A stretch of DNA of 63,729 nucleotides from an uncultured Lachnospiraceae bacterium (GCA_910577045.1 CAJTLB010000018.1:1-63729); one strand, 5' to 3'. Positions 18,147 through 28,198 are shown, counted from the first letter of the stretch. Numbers and translations are program-made. The notes: a model not told the origin generated them from the letters alone.

Positions 18147-19253
18147 TTACTTCTTTAGACGTGGATCGAGAGCATCTCTTAACCCATCGCCAAAAAGGTT
18201 AAGTGAAAGTATCATAACAGAAAGTACAATTGCTGGGATAATCAAGCGGAATGTATAGGTATAAATACCGCCTAACCCCTCTGATGCAAGGGAACCAAGG
18301 CTTGCCAATGGCGCAGACACACCAACTCCCAAGAAAGAAAGGAAGGATTCCAAGAAAATAGCAGACGGAATCTGAAGGCAAGTCGTAACAATTAACTGGC
18401 CAATACAGTTTGGGAGCAAATGTTTCTTAATAATGCGGGAACCAGATGCCCCAAGTGCCCTAGCCGCTGTTACATATTCCTGCTGTTTTAATGTTAATAC
18501 CTGGCCCCTAATAATACGTGCCATACCAACCCAATATAATAAGCCAAATGTAATAAAAATACTAATTAATCCTGGCCCCAAAATACTAAGCTGTTTCATA
18601 ATAGGAAGTTTCGAGGTAGAAAATAATTCTTTCAATGGCTCGTTTAATACCACCTGTAAAAGCAATACTACCAACACATCTGGCACAGAATAAATAATAT
18701 CTACAATACGCATCATAATATTATCTGCCATGCCACCCAAATATCCAGCTATAGAACCATATAAAGCACCAATTATTAATACAATCATAGAAGCAACTAC
18801 ACCAATTGCCATAGATACTCTAGTACCATACATAACACGTACTAATAAATCACGCCCAAGGCTGTCCGTCCCAAAGAAATGCGGGAATACTTTTTCTCCT
18901 GCTGCCTTTGATGCTAACTCTATCTCTGAATATTTCATTGGAAATAAATTTTCTGCGCCACGGATCTGCTGTGAATAGGTATAGGGTATAAACTTAGGCC
19001 CTATAAATGCGAATAAAATTAGAACAATAATTACGCCGAGTGCTACCATTGCTACCCTGTTTTTCTTAAGCCTTCTCCATGCATCCTGCCAGAATGTCGT
19101 ACTTTTATTAATTTTCACCACACTTGCTTTTTCTTCCTTTGAAGCAAGCTCAAAATCAGAAGCCGAAGGAGCATATGGTTCATTCATTTTAAGCATTGGC
19201 TCTACATCCACCTGCATACTGCCTGGACGCACGCTATTCTTATCATTTGCCAT
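18147..19253 (-). CDS. oppC: Oligopeptide ABC transporter permease OppC
   Basis: 368 residues. A long cytoplasmic N-terminal region precedes the first helix (VAMVALGVIIVLILFAFIG). The core carries the hallmark HFFGTDSLGRDLLVRVMYGTRVS and the EAA-type loop YVTAARALGASGSRIIKKHLLPN. Five or six membrane helices in total. It forms the channel with OppB; the start is three bases past the oppB stop. Confidence 0.92.
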   Translation of the reverse strand: MANDKNSVRPGSMQVDVEPMLKMNEPYAPSASDFELASKEEKASVVKINKSTTFWQDAWRRLKKNRVAMVALGVIIVLILFAFIGPKFIPYTYSQQIRGAENLFPMKYSEIELASKAAGEKVFPHFFGTDSLGRDLLVRVMYGTRVSMAIGVVASMIVLIIGALYGSIAGYLGGMADNIMMRIVDIIYSVPDVLVVLLLQVVLNEPLKELFSTSKLPIMKQLSILGPGLISIFITFGLLYWVGMARIIRGQVLTLKQQEYVTAARALGASGSRIIKKHLLPNCIGQLIVTTCLQIPSAIFLESFLSFLGVGVSAPLASLGSLASEGLGGIYTYTFRLIIPAIVLSVMILSLNLFGDGLRDALDPRLKK

Positions 19254-19256
19254 CCC

Positions 19257-20189
19257 TTATTCTCCTCCTTTGCCCAACTGGATTCTTGGATCAATTAATT
19301 TATAAACAATATCTACAACAAACATCATAAATACCAGCAAAATGGACAAGAATATAGTAGTACCCATAATAATTGGATAATCCTTATTCATAATACTTTG
19401 TACAAAGTATTTTCCAAGCCCTGGAATAGAAAATACAGTCTCTACTACAAACCCGCCTGTAATAACATATGCTGTTAATGGCCCAATATAGGTAACAACT
19501 GGAATTAAGGAATTACGGAGCGCATGTTTAAAAATAATTTTAGAAGTAGACAGCCCTTTTGCCCTTGCAGTCCTAATATAATCCTGGTTAATGGCATCTA
19601 ACATACTAGAACGTGTTAATTTTGCCGTATAACACATTGGGTAAAATCCTAAAGAAAAACAAGGCATAATATAATTTTTCCAACTATCCAGCCCTGTAGT
19701 TGGAAGCACTTTTAATACTACGCCAAAAATAACCAATAGCACTGTTGCTATTACAAATCCTGGCACAGCAACTCCTGCCGTTGTTACAATCCGTAATAGA
19801 CTATCAATCCACTTCCCTCTATTATAAGCAGCCAAACAGCCCAATGGAATCCCAACAATTACTGCCCAAATCAGTGCTATTACACCAACCCGTACAGATA
19901 CTGGGAATTTCTCTGCGATAATCCCGCTTACTTCCCTGTTTTTCTGCATTTTAATTGATACCCCCATATCCCCCTGTGCAAAGGATACCAAATAATTCTT
20001 TAACTGAATAATCAGAGGCTTATCCATACCATATTTCGCTTCTAGCTTTGCTATTACCTGCGGAGACTGTCCCCTTTCTGAAAGGAATGGGCTTCCCGGC
20101 ACAGCATTCATTAGCAGAAACGTAATTGTAGCTATAAGCAGGACGGTCGCTGCAGCTACTACAAGTCGTTTTGCACAATACTTAATCAT
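19257..20189 (-). CDS. oppB: Oligopeptide ABC transporter permease OppB
   Basis: 310 residues, six helices. The N terminus MIKYCAKRLVVAAATVLLIA and the loop YIRTARAKGLSTSKIIFKHALRN are typical of the OppB/DppB branch. It is the first gene of the operon, preceded by AGAGAGG and by a structured leader (20242-20322). Confidence 0.92.
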   Translation of the reverse strand: MIKYCAKRLVVAAATVLLIATITFLLMNAVPGSPFLSERGQSPQVIAKLEAKYGMDKPLIIQLKNYLVSFAQGDMGVSIKMQKNREVSGIIAEKFPVSVRVGVIALIWAVIVGIPLGCLAAYNRGKWIDSLLRIVTTAGVAVPGFVIATVLLVIFGVVLKVLPTTGLDSWKNYIMPCFSLGFYPMCYTAKLTRSSMLDAINQDYIRTARAKGLSTSKIIFKHALRNSLIPVVTYIGPLTAYVITGGFVVETVFSIPGLGKYFVQSIMNKDYPIIMGTTIFLSILLVFMMFVVDIVYKLIDPRIQLGKGGE

Positions 20190-20241
20190 GTTTACCTCTC
20201 TTCCGCCGCCTAACGGCTGTTCTTTTGACTAAAAAGCAAAA

Positions 20242-20322
20242 AGAATATAATTTTAGTGCACGTCTTCGTGCCGTCATAATATGAAGCCACTAAAAACATT
20301 AGCCGACATAAAATTATATTCT
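20242..20322 (-). promoter_or_regulatory. Palindromic leader of the opp operon (attenuator-like)
   Basis: Perfect 14-bp arms AGAATATAATTTTA/TAAAATTATATTCT at 20242-20255 and 20309-20322 enclose a second helix (GCACG/CGTGC type). The structure begins only a few bases after the predicted transcription start and is followed in the transcript by TTCTTTTTGCTTTTT, so it could work as a terminator or antiterminator in front of oppB. The ligand or effector is unknown, and no known riboswitch core is recognised. Confidence 0.5.
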
Positions 20323-20336
20323 TCTCAATACTTGAT

Positions 20337-20365
20337 ATTGTATCTGTTTTTTTTAGGATTGTCAA
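20337..20365 (-). promoter_or_regulatory. Promoter of the opp operon
   Basis: -35 TTGACA (20360-20365), 17-bp spacer, -10 TACAAT (20337-20342) on the minus strand, about 150 bases before oppB. Confidence 0.7.
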
Positions 20366-20478
20366 TAAATTTTTGAATTTATACAATGAAAATCCTGCAT
20401 TTTTTGTTACATTTTCCAATTTAAAAAGCAGAATTATACATATAATCCTGCTTTTTTCTTATAAATATTCATATTTAC

Positions 20479-20946
20479 TTAATATAAATTTTTTACTTTA
20501 AATTCCTTTTCTGCCTCTCTTCTCTGGTCTTTTTTTGCAATATCCTGACGTTTATCATACAATTTTTTTCCTCTTGCCAAACCTATTTCCATTTTTACTA
20601 AGCTTCCCTTTAAATATACTTTTAATGGCACAATAGTATACCCCTTTGTTGCAAGCTGGCCATTTAGTTTATTCACTTCATATTTATGCAATAATAATTT
20701 TTTTATCCGCAATGGATCTTTATTAAAGATATTCCCTTTCTCATAAGGGCTAATGTGCATACCATATACATAGACTTCGCCATTTTCAATTCGGATAAAA
20801 GATTCTTTAATACTGCATTTCCCCATACGAAGAGATTTTACCTCTGTGCCATGTAATACTACACCTGCTTCAAATGTATTTTCTATAAAATAGTCAAAAT
20901 ATGCCTTTTTATTATTCGCAATTAGTTTCACACTCTCTTTGCCCAT
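20479..20946 (-). CDS. smpB: SsrA-binding protein SmpB
   Basis: 155 residues from the ATG at 20946 with GAAGGAAA upstream; the longer frame (to 21039) is a read-back into rnr. Family landmarks are NNKKAYFDYFIENTFEAGVVLHGTEVKSLR, FIRIENGEVYVYGMHISPYE and the basic C-terminal tail. SmpB binds tmRNA and lets it enter stalled ribosomes. The start overlaps the 3' end of rnr by 35 bases, as in many Firmicutes where the two quality-control genes are adjacent. Confidence 0.97.
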   Translation of the reverse strand: MGKESVKLIANNKKAYFDYFIENTFEAGVVLHGTEVKSLRMGKCSIKESFIRIENGEVYVYGMHISPYEKGNIFNKDPLRIKKLLLHKYEVNKLNGQLATKGYTIVPLKVYLKGSLVKMEIGLARGKKLYDKRQDIAKKDQRREAEKEFKVKNLY

Positions 20947-23098
20947 CTTTATTTCCTTCCCGTTCCTCCTCTTCTGGCTCTGCCAGACAAAAATCAATTG
21001 TCCGCAAAAGCTTATCGGTATCCTCCACAATAATGTCAATTGTCTGCCCTAGCTTAAATACCCGATGCTTCTGCTCCCCTACCATTTCGTAGGTCTCTTC
21101 TTTATAGTAGTAATAATCATCTGTTAAAGAATTTACATGGATCATCCCCTCCACAGTATTTGGCAGTTCCACATAAATGCCATATGTTGACATGCCTGAG
21201 ATTACCCCTGTAAACCTTTCACCAATCCTCTTTGACATATACTCTGTTTTTTTCAGTTTCTCTGTATCCCGTTCCGCCTCATCTGCACGCCGTTCCATTT
21301 CACTGGACTGTTCTGCCACTTGTGGCAAAATACTGCTATAGTGCTTTATTCTTTTTTCTGCAATTCCTCCATGTAAATTTTCTTTAATAATCCGATGGAT
21401 CTGCAGATCTGGATAGCGGCGGATTGGAGAGGTAAAATGGCAATAATACTTTGCCGATAACCCAAAATGCCCACTATTTTCTACTGTATATTTTGCCTGC
21501 TTCATAGAACGGAGCGTTAATCTGCTAATCAATGCTTCTTCTGGAGAATCTTCAATCCTGGCAAGAAGCTTTTGCAGCTCCTTTGGATGGATGCCTTCCC
21601 GGTTATTTTTAATCCCATAACCAAAGTTATTAATAAACACTTCCAAACGTTCTATACGCTCTGGATCAGGAGTATCATGGGTCCGGTATACAAAAGGGAT
21701 CTCCTGCCAAAAATAATCTTCTGCTATAGTTTCATTTGTAATTAGCATAAAATCTTCAATAATCTTTGTTGCCGTATTTCTTTCATATGGCTTAATTTCT
21801 ATAGGCTTGCCCTTTGCATCTAAAATAATTTTTGTTTCTGGGAAATCAAAATCAATCGATCCTCTTTGTTTCCTTTTTTCCCTTAATAAAGCAGCTAATT
21901 CCTGCATTAGCTCGAACATTGGCACCAGTGCTTCATATTCTTTTCTTTCAGCTTCATCTCGATCTTCTAAAATCTTCTTTACGCTTGTATAAGACATTCT
22001 ACGGTCTACCCGGATTATTGTTTCTGCAATATTATGCCCTATCACATTCCCTTTTTCATCAATCTCCATAATACAGCTTAGAGCTAACCGATCCACGCCT
22101 TCATTTAAAGAGCAAATCCCATTAGAAAGCCTATGTGGAAGCATAGGGATTACTCGATCCACCAGATAAACACTTGTCCCACGTTTTAATGCTTCTTTAT
22201 CTAAAGGGCTATTCTCTGTTACATAATGTGTCACATCTGCAATATGCACCCCTAATATATAACGGTTCCCTTCCTTTGTAAGCGTCACTGCATCATCTAA
22301 ATCCTTTGCATCTTCCCCGTCAATCGTTACTGTTTGCCATGTACGCAAATCCAGCCTTCCTTGCTTTTCTTCTTCTAAAACTTCTGTCTCTATTTGTCCT
22401 GCCTGCTCCATTACTGGCTTAGGGAATTCCTCCGGCAAATGGAAACTTTTTATAATTGACAAAATATCCACGCCTGGATCATTGACATGTCCAAGAATTT
22501 CTTTTACAATCCCCTCTGGATTTTTACTTTTACTGCCAAAATCCGTTAATTTTACTACTACTTTATGCCCTGTGACAGCCCCTTTTGATCTTGCTTCTGG
22601 TATATAAATATCTTTTGCAAACTTCTGGTTATCCGCTTTTACAAACCCGAAGTCTTTATTTTTTTGAAAAATACCAACAACCTCTGTAATTCCATGGGAA
22701 ATAACTTTAATAATTTCCCCCTCTTGCCTTTTCCCGCCCTTTGAGGGAAGTAATACAAGCTGCACAATATCTTTATCTAAAGCCCCGCCTGTACGGTTTT
22801 CTTTAATATAAATATCTTCTTCCATTCCTTCTACAGAAACAAAGCCAAACCCTTTTGCTGTTGCCATAAATGTACCTGTCAAAATATGATTTTCTGGTTT
22901 TGAATATTTTCCCCGTTTTGAAAGCATAATCTCCCCAGATGCAACCAGTTCATGAAGGACATAATCCAGATCCGGTCTGTCCTCCTTTGACACTTGTAGA
23001 AGAATCGCCAGCTCTTTTGCCTTCATTGGCACATAATGCTCATCTTTTACAATATCTAATATAATTTTTTTCCTTTTTTGTAAAACCTCATCTGTCAT
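20912..23098 (-). CDS. rnr: Ribonuclease R
   Basis: 728 residues. N-terminal winged-helix and cold-shock-like domains (LTGTFMATAKGFGFVSVEG), the RNB catalytic domain with the metal-binding Asp set DGEDAKDLDDAV (~256-268), the FTSPIRRYPDLQIHR block, and a C-terminal S1 domain (FTGVISGMSTYGIYVELPN). It is a processive 3'-5' exonuclease that degrades structured RNA and works with SmpB/tmRNA on stalled messages. Confidence 0.96.
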   Translation of the reverse strand: MTDEVLQKRKKIILDIVKDEHYVPMKAKELAILLQVSKEDRPDLDYVLHELVASGEIMLSKRGKYSKPENHILTGTFMATAKGFGFVSVEGMEEDIYIKENRTGGALDKDIVQLVLLPSKGGKRQEGEIIKVISHGITEVVGIFQKNKDFGFVKADNQKFAKDIYIPEARSKGAVTGHKVVVKLTDFGSKSKNPEGIVKEILGHVNDPGVDILSIIKSFHLPEEFPKPVMEQAGQIETEVLEEEKQGRLDLRTWQTVTIDGEDAKDLDDAVTLTKEGNRYILGVHIADVTHYVTENSPLDKEALKRGTSVYLVDRVIPMLPHRLSNGICSLNEGVDRLALSCIMEIDEKGNVIGHNIAETIIRVDRRMSYTSVKKILEDRDEAERKEYEALVPMFELMQELAALLREKRKQRGSIDFDFPETKIILDAKGKPIEIKPYERNTATKIIEDFMLITNETIAEDYFWQEIPFVYRTHDTPDPERIERLEVFINNFGYGIKNNREGIHPKELQKLLARIEDSPEEALISRLTLRSMKQAKYTVENSGHFGLSAKYYCHFTSPIRRYPDLQIHRIIKENLHGGIAEKRIKHYSSILPQVAEQSSEMERRADEAERDTEKLKKTEYMSKRIGERFTGVISGMSTYGIYVELPNTVEGMIHVNSLTDDYYYYKEETYEMVGEQKHRVFKLGQTIDIIVEDTDKLLRTIDFCLAEPEEEEREGNKDGQRECETNCE

Positions 23099-23143
23099 TC
23101 CTTCTCCCTCCTAGCCTTATTATTTCTTTTCTTCTATTATAGA

Positions 23144-23176
23144 AAAAAACACTCTTTGAAGCAAGAGTGTTTTTCT
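23144..23176 (-). terminator. Hairpin between secG and rnr
   Basis: Stem AAAACACTCTT/AAGAGTGTTTT with T-rich downstream flank on the minus strand, nine bases past the secG stop. Confidence 0.75.
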
Positions 23177-23184
23177 ACTTTTCT

Positions 23185-23421
23185 TTAGAACATATTCAGT
23201 ATTAGGGATAATACAATAAAGCCAATTGCTAGGTACTTTGTTATTTTTTCTAAAGCCCCTTCCATGGAACGTCCTTTGTTCTTTCCCCAGTAGGTATCTG
23301 CCGCCCCACTAATGGAACCGCTTAAACCTGCCTGCTTTCCTTCCTGCATAAGTACTATTACCGTCAATGCTAAACACACAACTGCATAAATTACCATTAA
23401 TATAATTTTCAGTGCTGCCAT
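23185..23421 (-). CDS. secG: Preprotein translocase subunit SecG
   Basis: 78 residues from the ATG at 23421, which has AGGAGG upstream; the longer frame adds 19 residues. Two membrane helices flank the conserved VLMQEGKQAGLSGSISGAADTYWGKNKGRS loop. It is an accessory subunit of the SecYEG channel. The neighbourhood eno-secG-rnr-smpB is a common Firmicute arrangement. Confidence 0.93.
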   Translation of the reverse strand: MAALKIILMVIYAVVCLALTVIVLMQEGKQAGLSGSISGAADTYWGKNKGRSMEGALEKITKYLAIGFIVLSLILNMF

Positions 23422-23496
23422 CTTCCCACCTCCTAACAACTCAAAAAATAGTGTAGCATAAACGGACTTGCTTTTCAACTACTTTTTACCAGCAAA

Positions 23497-24801
23497 CTAC
23501 AGGGAACAGAATGGATTTTCATAAATCGCACAGCATCCTAACTCATCTTCAATCCGAAGCAGGCGGTTATACTTTTCTGTCCTATCACTACGGCATGGTG
23601 CCCCTGTCTTTATCTGCCCTGCATTCAAAGCTACAGCAATATCTGCTATGGTGGTATCCGCCGTTTCACCAGAACGGTGGGAAATAATGGCACGGTATCC
23701 AGCCTTATGTGCCATTTCTACAGCATCAAATGCTTCTGTTAAAGAACCTATCTGATTAACCTTTACTAAAATTGCATTAGCAACCCCTTCTTCAATCCCT
23801 TTTTTCAAACGTTTTGTATTTGTAACAAATAAATCATCTCCAACTAATTGTACTTTATTCCCCAAGCGTTTTGTAAGCTCTTTCCAGCCTTCCCAATCTT
23901 CTTCATGAAGCCCATCTTCTATTGACACAATGGGGAATTCCTGTACTAAATCTTCTAAATAGTGGATCATTTCTTCTGTAGAACGGCATATTTCTTCTCC
24001 CCTCATCCTACTTTCCCCTGGAAAATAATAACACTTATGTGCTTCTTCATATAATTCACTAGCCGCCACATCCATTGCAATTACAATATCGTCCCCTGGC
24101 TGATAGCCTGCCTTTTGTACTGCCTCTACAATAACCCTTAATACCTCTTTTGCATCCTTTAAATCAGGCGCAAACCCTCCTTCATCTCCTACTGCTGTCG
24201 ATAATCCTCTTTCTTTCAATAATTTTTTTAAAGTATGGTATATCTCTGCACACATAGCAAGTGCCCCTTGAAAAGTCGTAGCACCTACTGGCATAATCAT
24301 AAATTCTTGTATATCTACTGTATTATCTGCATGTTTCCCACCATTTAAAATATTCATCATTGGGACAGGAAGCTGTTTGGCATTCACCCCTCCCAAATAG
24401 CGGTATAGCGGAAGTTGGAATGCTTTTGCTGCTGCTTTTGCTGCTGCCATAGAAACACTTAAAATTGCATTTGCCCCTAATTTTTCTTTATTTTCTGTCC
24501 CATCTTCTTTTTTCATCTGATTATCTAATTTTGTTTGGCATAATACATTTTCCCCTAAAAGTAACTGGTTAATCTCCTTTGTAACATGCCCTACTGCCTG
24601 TAAGACTCCCTGCCCTCCATAACGTTTATCCTTATCACGTAATTCTACTGCCTCAAACTTCCCTGTTGAAGCACCAGATGGAACCGCTGCCCTTCCAATA
24701 ATCCCATTTTTTAAAGTTACTTCTGCTTCCACAGTTGGGTTCCCTCTAGAATCTAAAATTTCCCTTCCATATACCTTTTCAATTTCAAAGCACTTCTGCA
24801 T
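23497..24801 (-). CDS. eno: Enolase
   Basis: 434 residues, family length. It converts 2-phosphoglycerate to phosphoenolpyruvate. Visible motifs are REILDSRGNPTVEAEV at the N terminus, GDEGGFAPDL, the metal ligands in IAMDVAASE and SIEDGLHEEDWEGW, and SHRSGETADTTIADIAVALN near the C terminus. The start has AAGGAGG. It lies 57 bases after the GGDEF gene and apart from the other glycolytic genes. Confidence 0.97.
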   Translation of the reverse strand: MQKCFEIEKVYGREILDSRGNPTVEAEVTLKNGIIGRAAVPSGASTGKFEAVELRDKDKRYGGQGVLQAVGHVTKEINQLLLGENVLCQTKLDNQMKKEDGTENKEKLGANAILSVSMAAAKAAAKAFQLPLYRYLGGVNAKQLPVPMMNILNGGKHADNTVDIQEFMIMPVGATTFQGALAMCAEIYHTLKKLLKERGLSTAVGDEGGFAPDLKDAKEVLRVIVEAVQKAGYQPGDDIVIAMDVAASELYEEAHKCYYFPGESRMRGEEICRSTEEMIHYLEDLVQEFPIVSIEDGLHEEDWEGWKELTKRLGNKVQLVGDDLFVTNTKRLKKGIEEGVANAILVKVNQIGSLTEAFDAVEMAHKAGYRAIISHRSGETADTTIADIAVALNAGQIKTGAPCRSDRTEKYNRLLRIEDELGCCAIYENPFCSL

Positions 24802-24858
24802 AAAAAAACAGCCTCCTTATTTCAATTCTATCCATAAGTATGACTGTTTTTCTACTCC

Positions 24859-26472
24859 TTATTCAACTGGTTCTTGTTTTTCCAAGTATTCCAAAAATTG
24901 CTCCGTTAAAACAGGGTCAAACTGTTTCCCTGCCTGCTCTTTTAAACGTTCCCTAGCTATTTTTGGTTCTAAGGACACATGGTTTGTTTTTGGATAAACC
25001 CAATAACTATATGCTGTAACTAAATAAAGGAACCTTGCCTCATACAATATTTCATTTCCCTTTAAATGATTTGGATACCCTAACCCATGCCAGCACTCAT
25101 GGGATTGCAAAATAATTTTAGCCACAGGGAAACTTTCTTCATACATTTTTGCAAGGCGATACCCAATTTCTGTATGCTTTTCCATCTCTGCCTTTTCCTC
25201 TGGCGTCCTAAGCCCCTGCTTCTTTACCACTGCTTCTGGCACAGCAATTAAACCAACATCTTGTATTTGTGCTGAAAATTTTAATATTTCTATTTCATGT
25301 TCATCTAAATTTGCATATTTTGCAAACCTCTCTATCCGTTCTACAGATTCTTTTATCTGTTCCCTCGACAAATAGTTCCTATAAAATAATACTTCCAGAA
25401 TTTCACTATTAATATTCTGCCCTTGCTTTTTCTGCATTTTCGCTTTATACATAATTTCATCTGCCGTTTTCATTACCTTCCTAACTTCTTCATAAGCAGA
25501 TTCCATTACTTGGTATCCAAACGCAACCGTTGGCGGGACCATACATTCTTTTGTATTTTGGCAAGCTTGATTTACCCTATTGCAATAATCTTCTGCCTCA
25601 TCTTTTGCAACGAAAGGAATCACTATGCCAAATTCATCTCCCCCACACCTGCCAATAATGTAAGATGGTTTTGCTTCTTTACGCAAAATTTCGCCAAGAT
25701 TCTCTAACATATAGTCCCCATACTGATGCCCAAACACATCATTCATCATTTTCAGGTTATTCATATCCCCAGAAATAATAGCAATTGGATATTCTCCCTT
25801 TTGGCATATTTCATCTAATTTCTCTTCAAAATAGCTGCGGCTAAATACTCCAGTAAGTTCATCATATTTACTATAATACTCTAAATGGGCTTTTTCTCTC
25901 CTCAAATCCTCTTCTAACTGGATCTGGTATGCCAATTCCTCCTTCTGTACGTAGTTTTTCAGACCTAATTGTGATAACTGCATAGCTAGTACATGGATCA
26001 TTTCTAATATCCGTTCAAATTGTTCCTTACTTTTTCTTGGAACCTTCTTTAGACCTTCCATAAAAATCTCTTCTTCTATTCCAAGCAGCTTAGCACGTTC
26101 CTGCTGCTCTAACTCACTCATTTCCTCTCCTTCTAAAATAACCTGCCCTATCATCCAGCTTGCTAAATGTTTTCCATTAATTACAATACTAACGCCTGCA
26201 TCTACTAAGCCTGCAGACAAACATCTGGACACTACTGGCTTATCTGACTTTCTACCGAGAATGGAATCGGAATATTCACAATTTTTGCTGCCTATCTCTG
26301 TTTTCCTAATTAAATTTTTACAAAAGTCACAGAAATTGCTTGGCTTTGTAATAGGCAGCCCATCTGGAGATACAATGACAATCCCTACCTCTAATGCCAT
26401 TGATATTACGTCTGTTAAATGTTGTACCTCATCTAAATCAAATAGATCCTGAAACTCATATTTATCAATCAT
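24859..26472 (-). CDS. PocR-GGDEF protein with degenerate HD-GYP-like domain
   Basis: 537 residues. N-terminal PocR-type sensory domain (PDGLPITKPSNFCDFC ... GSKNCEYSD, Cys-rich), then an intact diguanylate cyclase core (GRCGGDEFGIVIPF, residues ~250-260), then an HD-GYP-like domain. In the last, the HD pair reads QD (IQDVGLIAVPE) and HHE reads SHE, while GLGYP is kept, so phosphodiesterase activity is doubtful. Probable role: making c-di-GMP in response to a small ligand. The start is preceded by GGGGTG. Targets are unknown. Confidence 0.82.
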   Translation of the reverse strand: MIDKYEFQDLFDLDEVQHLTDVISMALEVGIVIVSPDGLPITKPSNFCDFCKNLIRKTEIGSKNCEYSDSILGRKSDKPVVSRCLSAGLVDAGVSIVINGKHLASWMIGQVILEGEEMSELEQQERAKLLGIEEEIFMEGLKKVPRKSKEQFERILEMIHVLAMQLSQLGLKNYVQKEELAYQIQLEEDLRREKAHLEYYSKYDELTGVFSRSYFEEKLDEICQKGEYPIAIISGDMNNLKMMNDVFGHQYGDYMLENLGEILRKEAKPSYIIGRCGGDEFGIVIPFVAKDEAEDYCNRVNQACQNTKECMVPPTVAFGYQVMESAYEEVRKVMKTADEIMYKAKMQKKQGQNINSEILEVLFYRNYLSREQIKESVERIERFAKYANLDEHEIEILKFSAQIQDVGLIAVPEAVVKKQGLRTPEEKAEMEKHTEIGYRLAKMYEESFPVAKIILQSHECWHGLGYPNHLKGNEILYEARFLYLVTAYSYWVYPKTNHVSLEPKIARERLKEQAGKQFDPVLTEQFLEYLEKQEPVE

Positions 26473-26633
26473 TCCAATCTCACCCCTTCCATACCTCTAT
26501 CATACCACAAGCTTCCCTTTTGTTACAATATAGTTTTTATTTACTAGTACTTATGACACATATTTTACCTTACTAAAAAAAGAAATGGCAGCCCACTTTA
26601 TAAGCTACCATCTCTATTACATGCCATATTATT

Positions 26634-28175
26634 TTACTTTTTAATTAACAATGATTTCCCTGTCATCTCTACAGGTTGTTCCATTCCCATTAATTCAATT
26701 AAAGTTGGGGCAATGTCTGCCAAGCATCCGCCTTCCCTCAAGCCGTAAGAAGGATCTGCATTTACCAGTAAAAATGGCACTGGGTTAGTAGTATGGGCTG
26801 TAAAGCTTTCTCCTGTCTTATAATCTAAAAGCTGTTCTGCGTTTCCATGGTCTGCGCAAATAAACATCTGCCCATTTACCTCTTCAATAGCAGCTACTGC
26901 CTTCCCCACACATTCATCTACTGCCTCTACTGCTTTTACTGCCGCTTCCATTACACCAGTATGCCCAACCATATCAGGATTAGCAAAATTAATAATAATT
27001 ACATCATATTCCCCTGACTTAATTGCTTCTGTTAGTTTCCCACAAACCTCATAAGCACTCATCTCTGGCTTTAAATCATAAGTTGCGACCTTTGGTGAAT
27101 TTACCAGAATACGGGTTTCCCCTTGATTTGGTTCTTCTACGCCCCCATTAAAGAAAAAGGTGACATGTGCATATTTCTCTGTTTCAGCAATCCTTGCCTG
27201 CTTCATATGGTTTGCTGCTAAAAACTCACCAAACGTATTTGTAATAGATACTTTATGAAATGCAATTATTTTATTTGGAATAGTTACATCATATTCTGTA
27301 AAACATACATAGGTTAAATTAAGCCGCTTTTCTCTTGTAAAACCCTCAAAGTCATTATCACAAAAAGCCCTTGTAATTTCTCTTGCCCGGTCAGGACGGA
27401 AATTAAAGAAAATAATCGAATCCTTATCCTGTACTAAGCCTACTGGCTTCCCATTTTCTTCTATTACTGTTGGAATTACAAATTCATCTGTTTTTCCATT
27501 GTCATAAGATAATGCGATAGCAGAAACACCATTTTCTGCTTTATTGCCTTCTCCATATACCATAGCACGGTATGCTGTCTCTACACGGCTCCAACGGTTA
27601 TCCCTGTCCATTACATAATACCGGCCCATTACAGAAGCAATTTTTCCTACCCCAATTTCTTCCATTTTTGCAGTTAATTCTTCTGCAAAGCCTTTTCCAG
27701 AAGTAGGGGCTGTATCACGCCCATCTAAAAAACAATGTACATAGACTTTTTCCAGCCCATGCTTTTTTGCCAGCTCCAATAACGCATATAAATGAGTATT
27801 GTGGCTGTGTACGCCTCCATCTGACAATAAACCAAAAAGATGAAGGGCAGAGTTATTTTTCTTACAATTTTCTACAGCCTCTAATAATCCCTTATTTTCA
27901 AAGAATACACCATCTTCAATTTCTTTTGTAATCCTAGTTAATTCTTGGTATACAATTCTACCAGCACCCATATTTAAGTGCCCTACTTCTGAATTCCCCA
28001 TCTGCCCATCTGGAAGACCAACAGATAAGCCACTTGCATATCCCTTTACATAAGGGCAAGTACTCATAAGCTTATCCATAACGGGGGTTTTTGCCGTATA
28101 GACAGCATTCCCCTCTTTCTTTTCATTTAACCCATATCCATCTAAAATCATTAAAACGGTAGGTCTTTTTCTCAT
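26634..28175 (-). CDS. gpmI: 2,3-bisphosphoglycerate-independent phosphoglycerate mutase
   Basis: 513 residues, family length. Alkaline-phosphatase fold with metal site residues in MILDGYGLN, the phosphoserine loop DGQMGNSEVGHLNMGAGR, and GRYYVMDRDNRW, HSHNTHL and FICADHGNAEQL. It interconverts 3- and 2-phosphoglycerate with Mn. It is the last gene of the gap-pgk-tpiA-gpmI series and is separated from tpiA by a hairpin. Confidence 0.97.
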   Translation of the reverse strand: MRKRPTVLMILDGYGLNEKKEGNAVYTAKTPVMDKLMSTCPYVKGYASGLSVGLPDGQMGNSEVGHLNMGAGRIVYQELTRITKEIEDGVFFENKGLLEAVENCKKNNSALHLFGLLSDGGVHSHNTHLYALLELAKKHGLEKVYVHCFLDGRDTAPTSGKGFAEELTAKMEEIGVGKIASVMGRYYVMDRDNRWSRVETAYRAMVYGEGNKAENGVSAIALSYDNGKTDEFVIPTVIEENGKPVGLVQDKDSIIFFNFRPDRAREITRAFCDNDFEGFTREKRLNLTYVCFTEYDVTIPNKIIAFHKVSITNTFGEFLAANHMKQARIAETEKYAHVTFFFNGGVEEPNQGETRILVNSPKVATYDLKPEMSAYEVCGKLTEAIKSGEYDVIIINFANPDMVGHTGVMEAAVKAVEAVDECVGKAVAAIEEVNGQMFICADHGNAEQLLDYKTGESFTAHTTNPVPFLLVNADPSYGLREGGCLADIAPTLIELMGMEQPVEMTGKSLLIKK

Positions 28176-28198
28176 ATTTTTCTTTCCTTTCCGAAAAC

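Noticed and set aside
20242..20322. T-box or known riboswitch in the opp leader
   Set aside because: No T-box sequence (TGGNACCGCG) and no core of a familiar riboswitch class; only the palindrome is supported.
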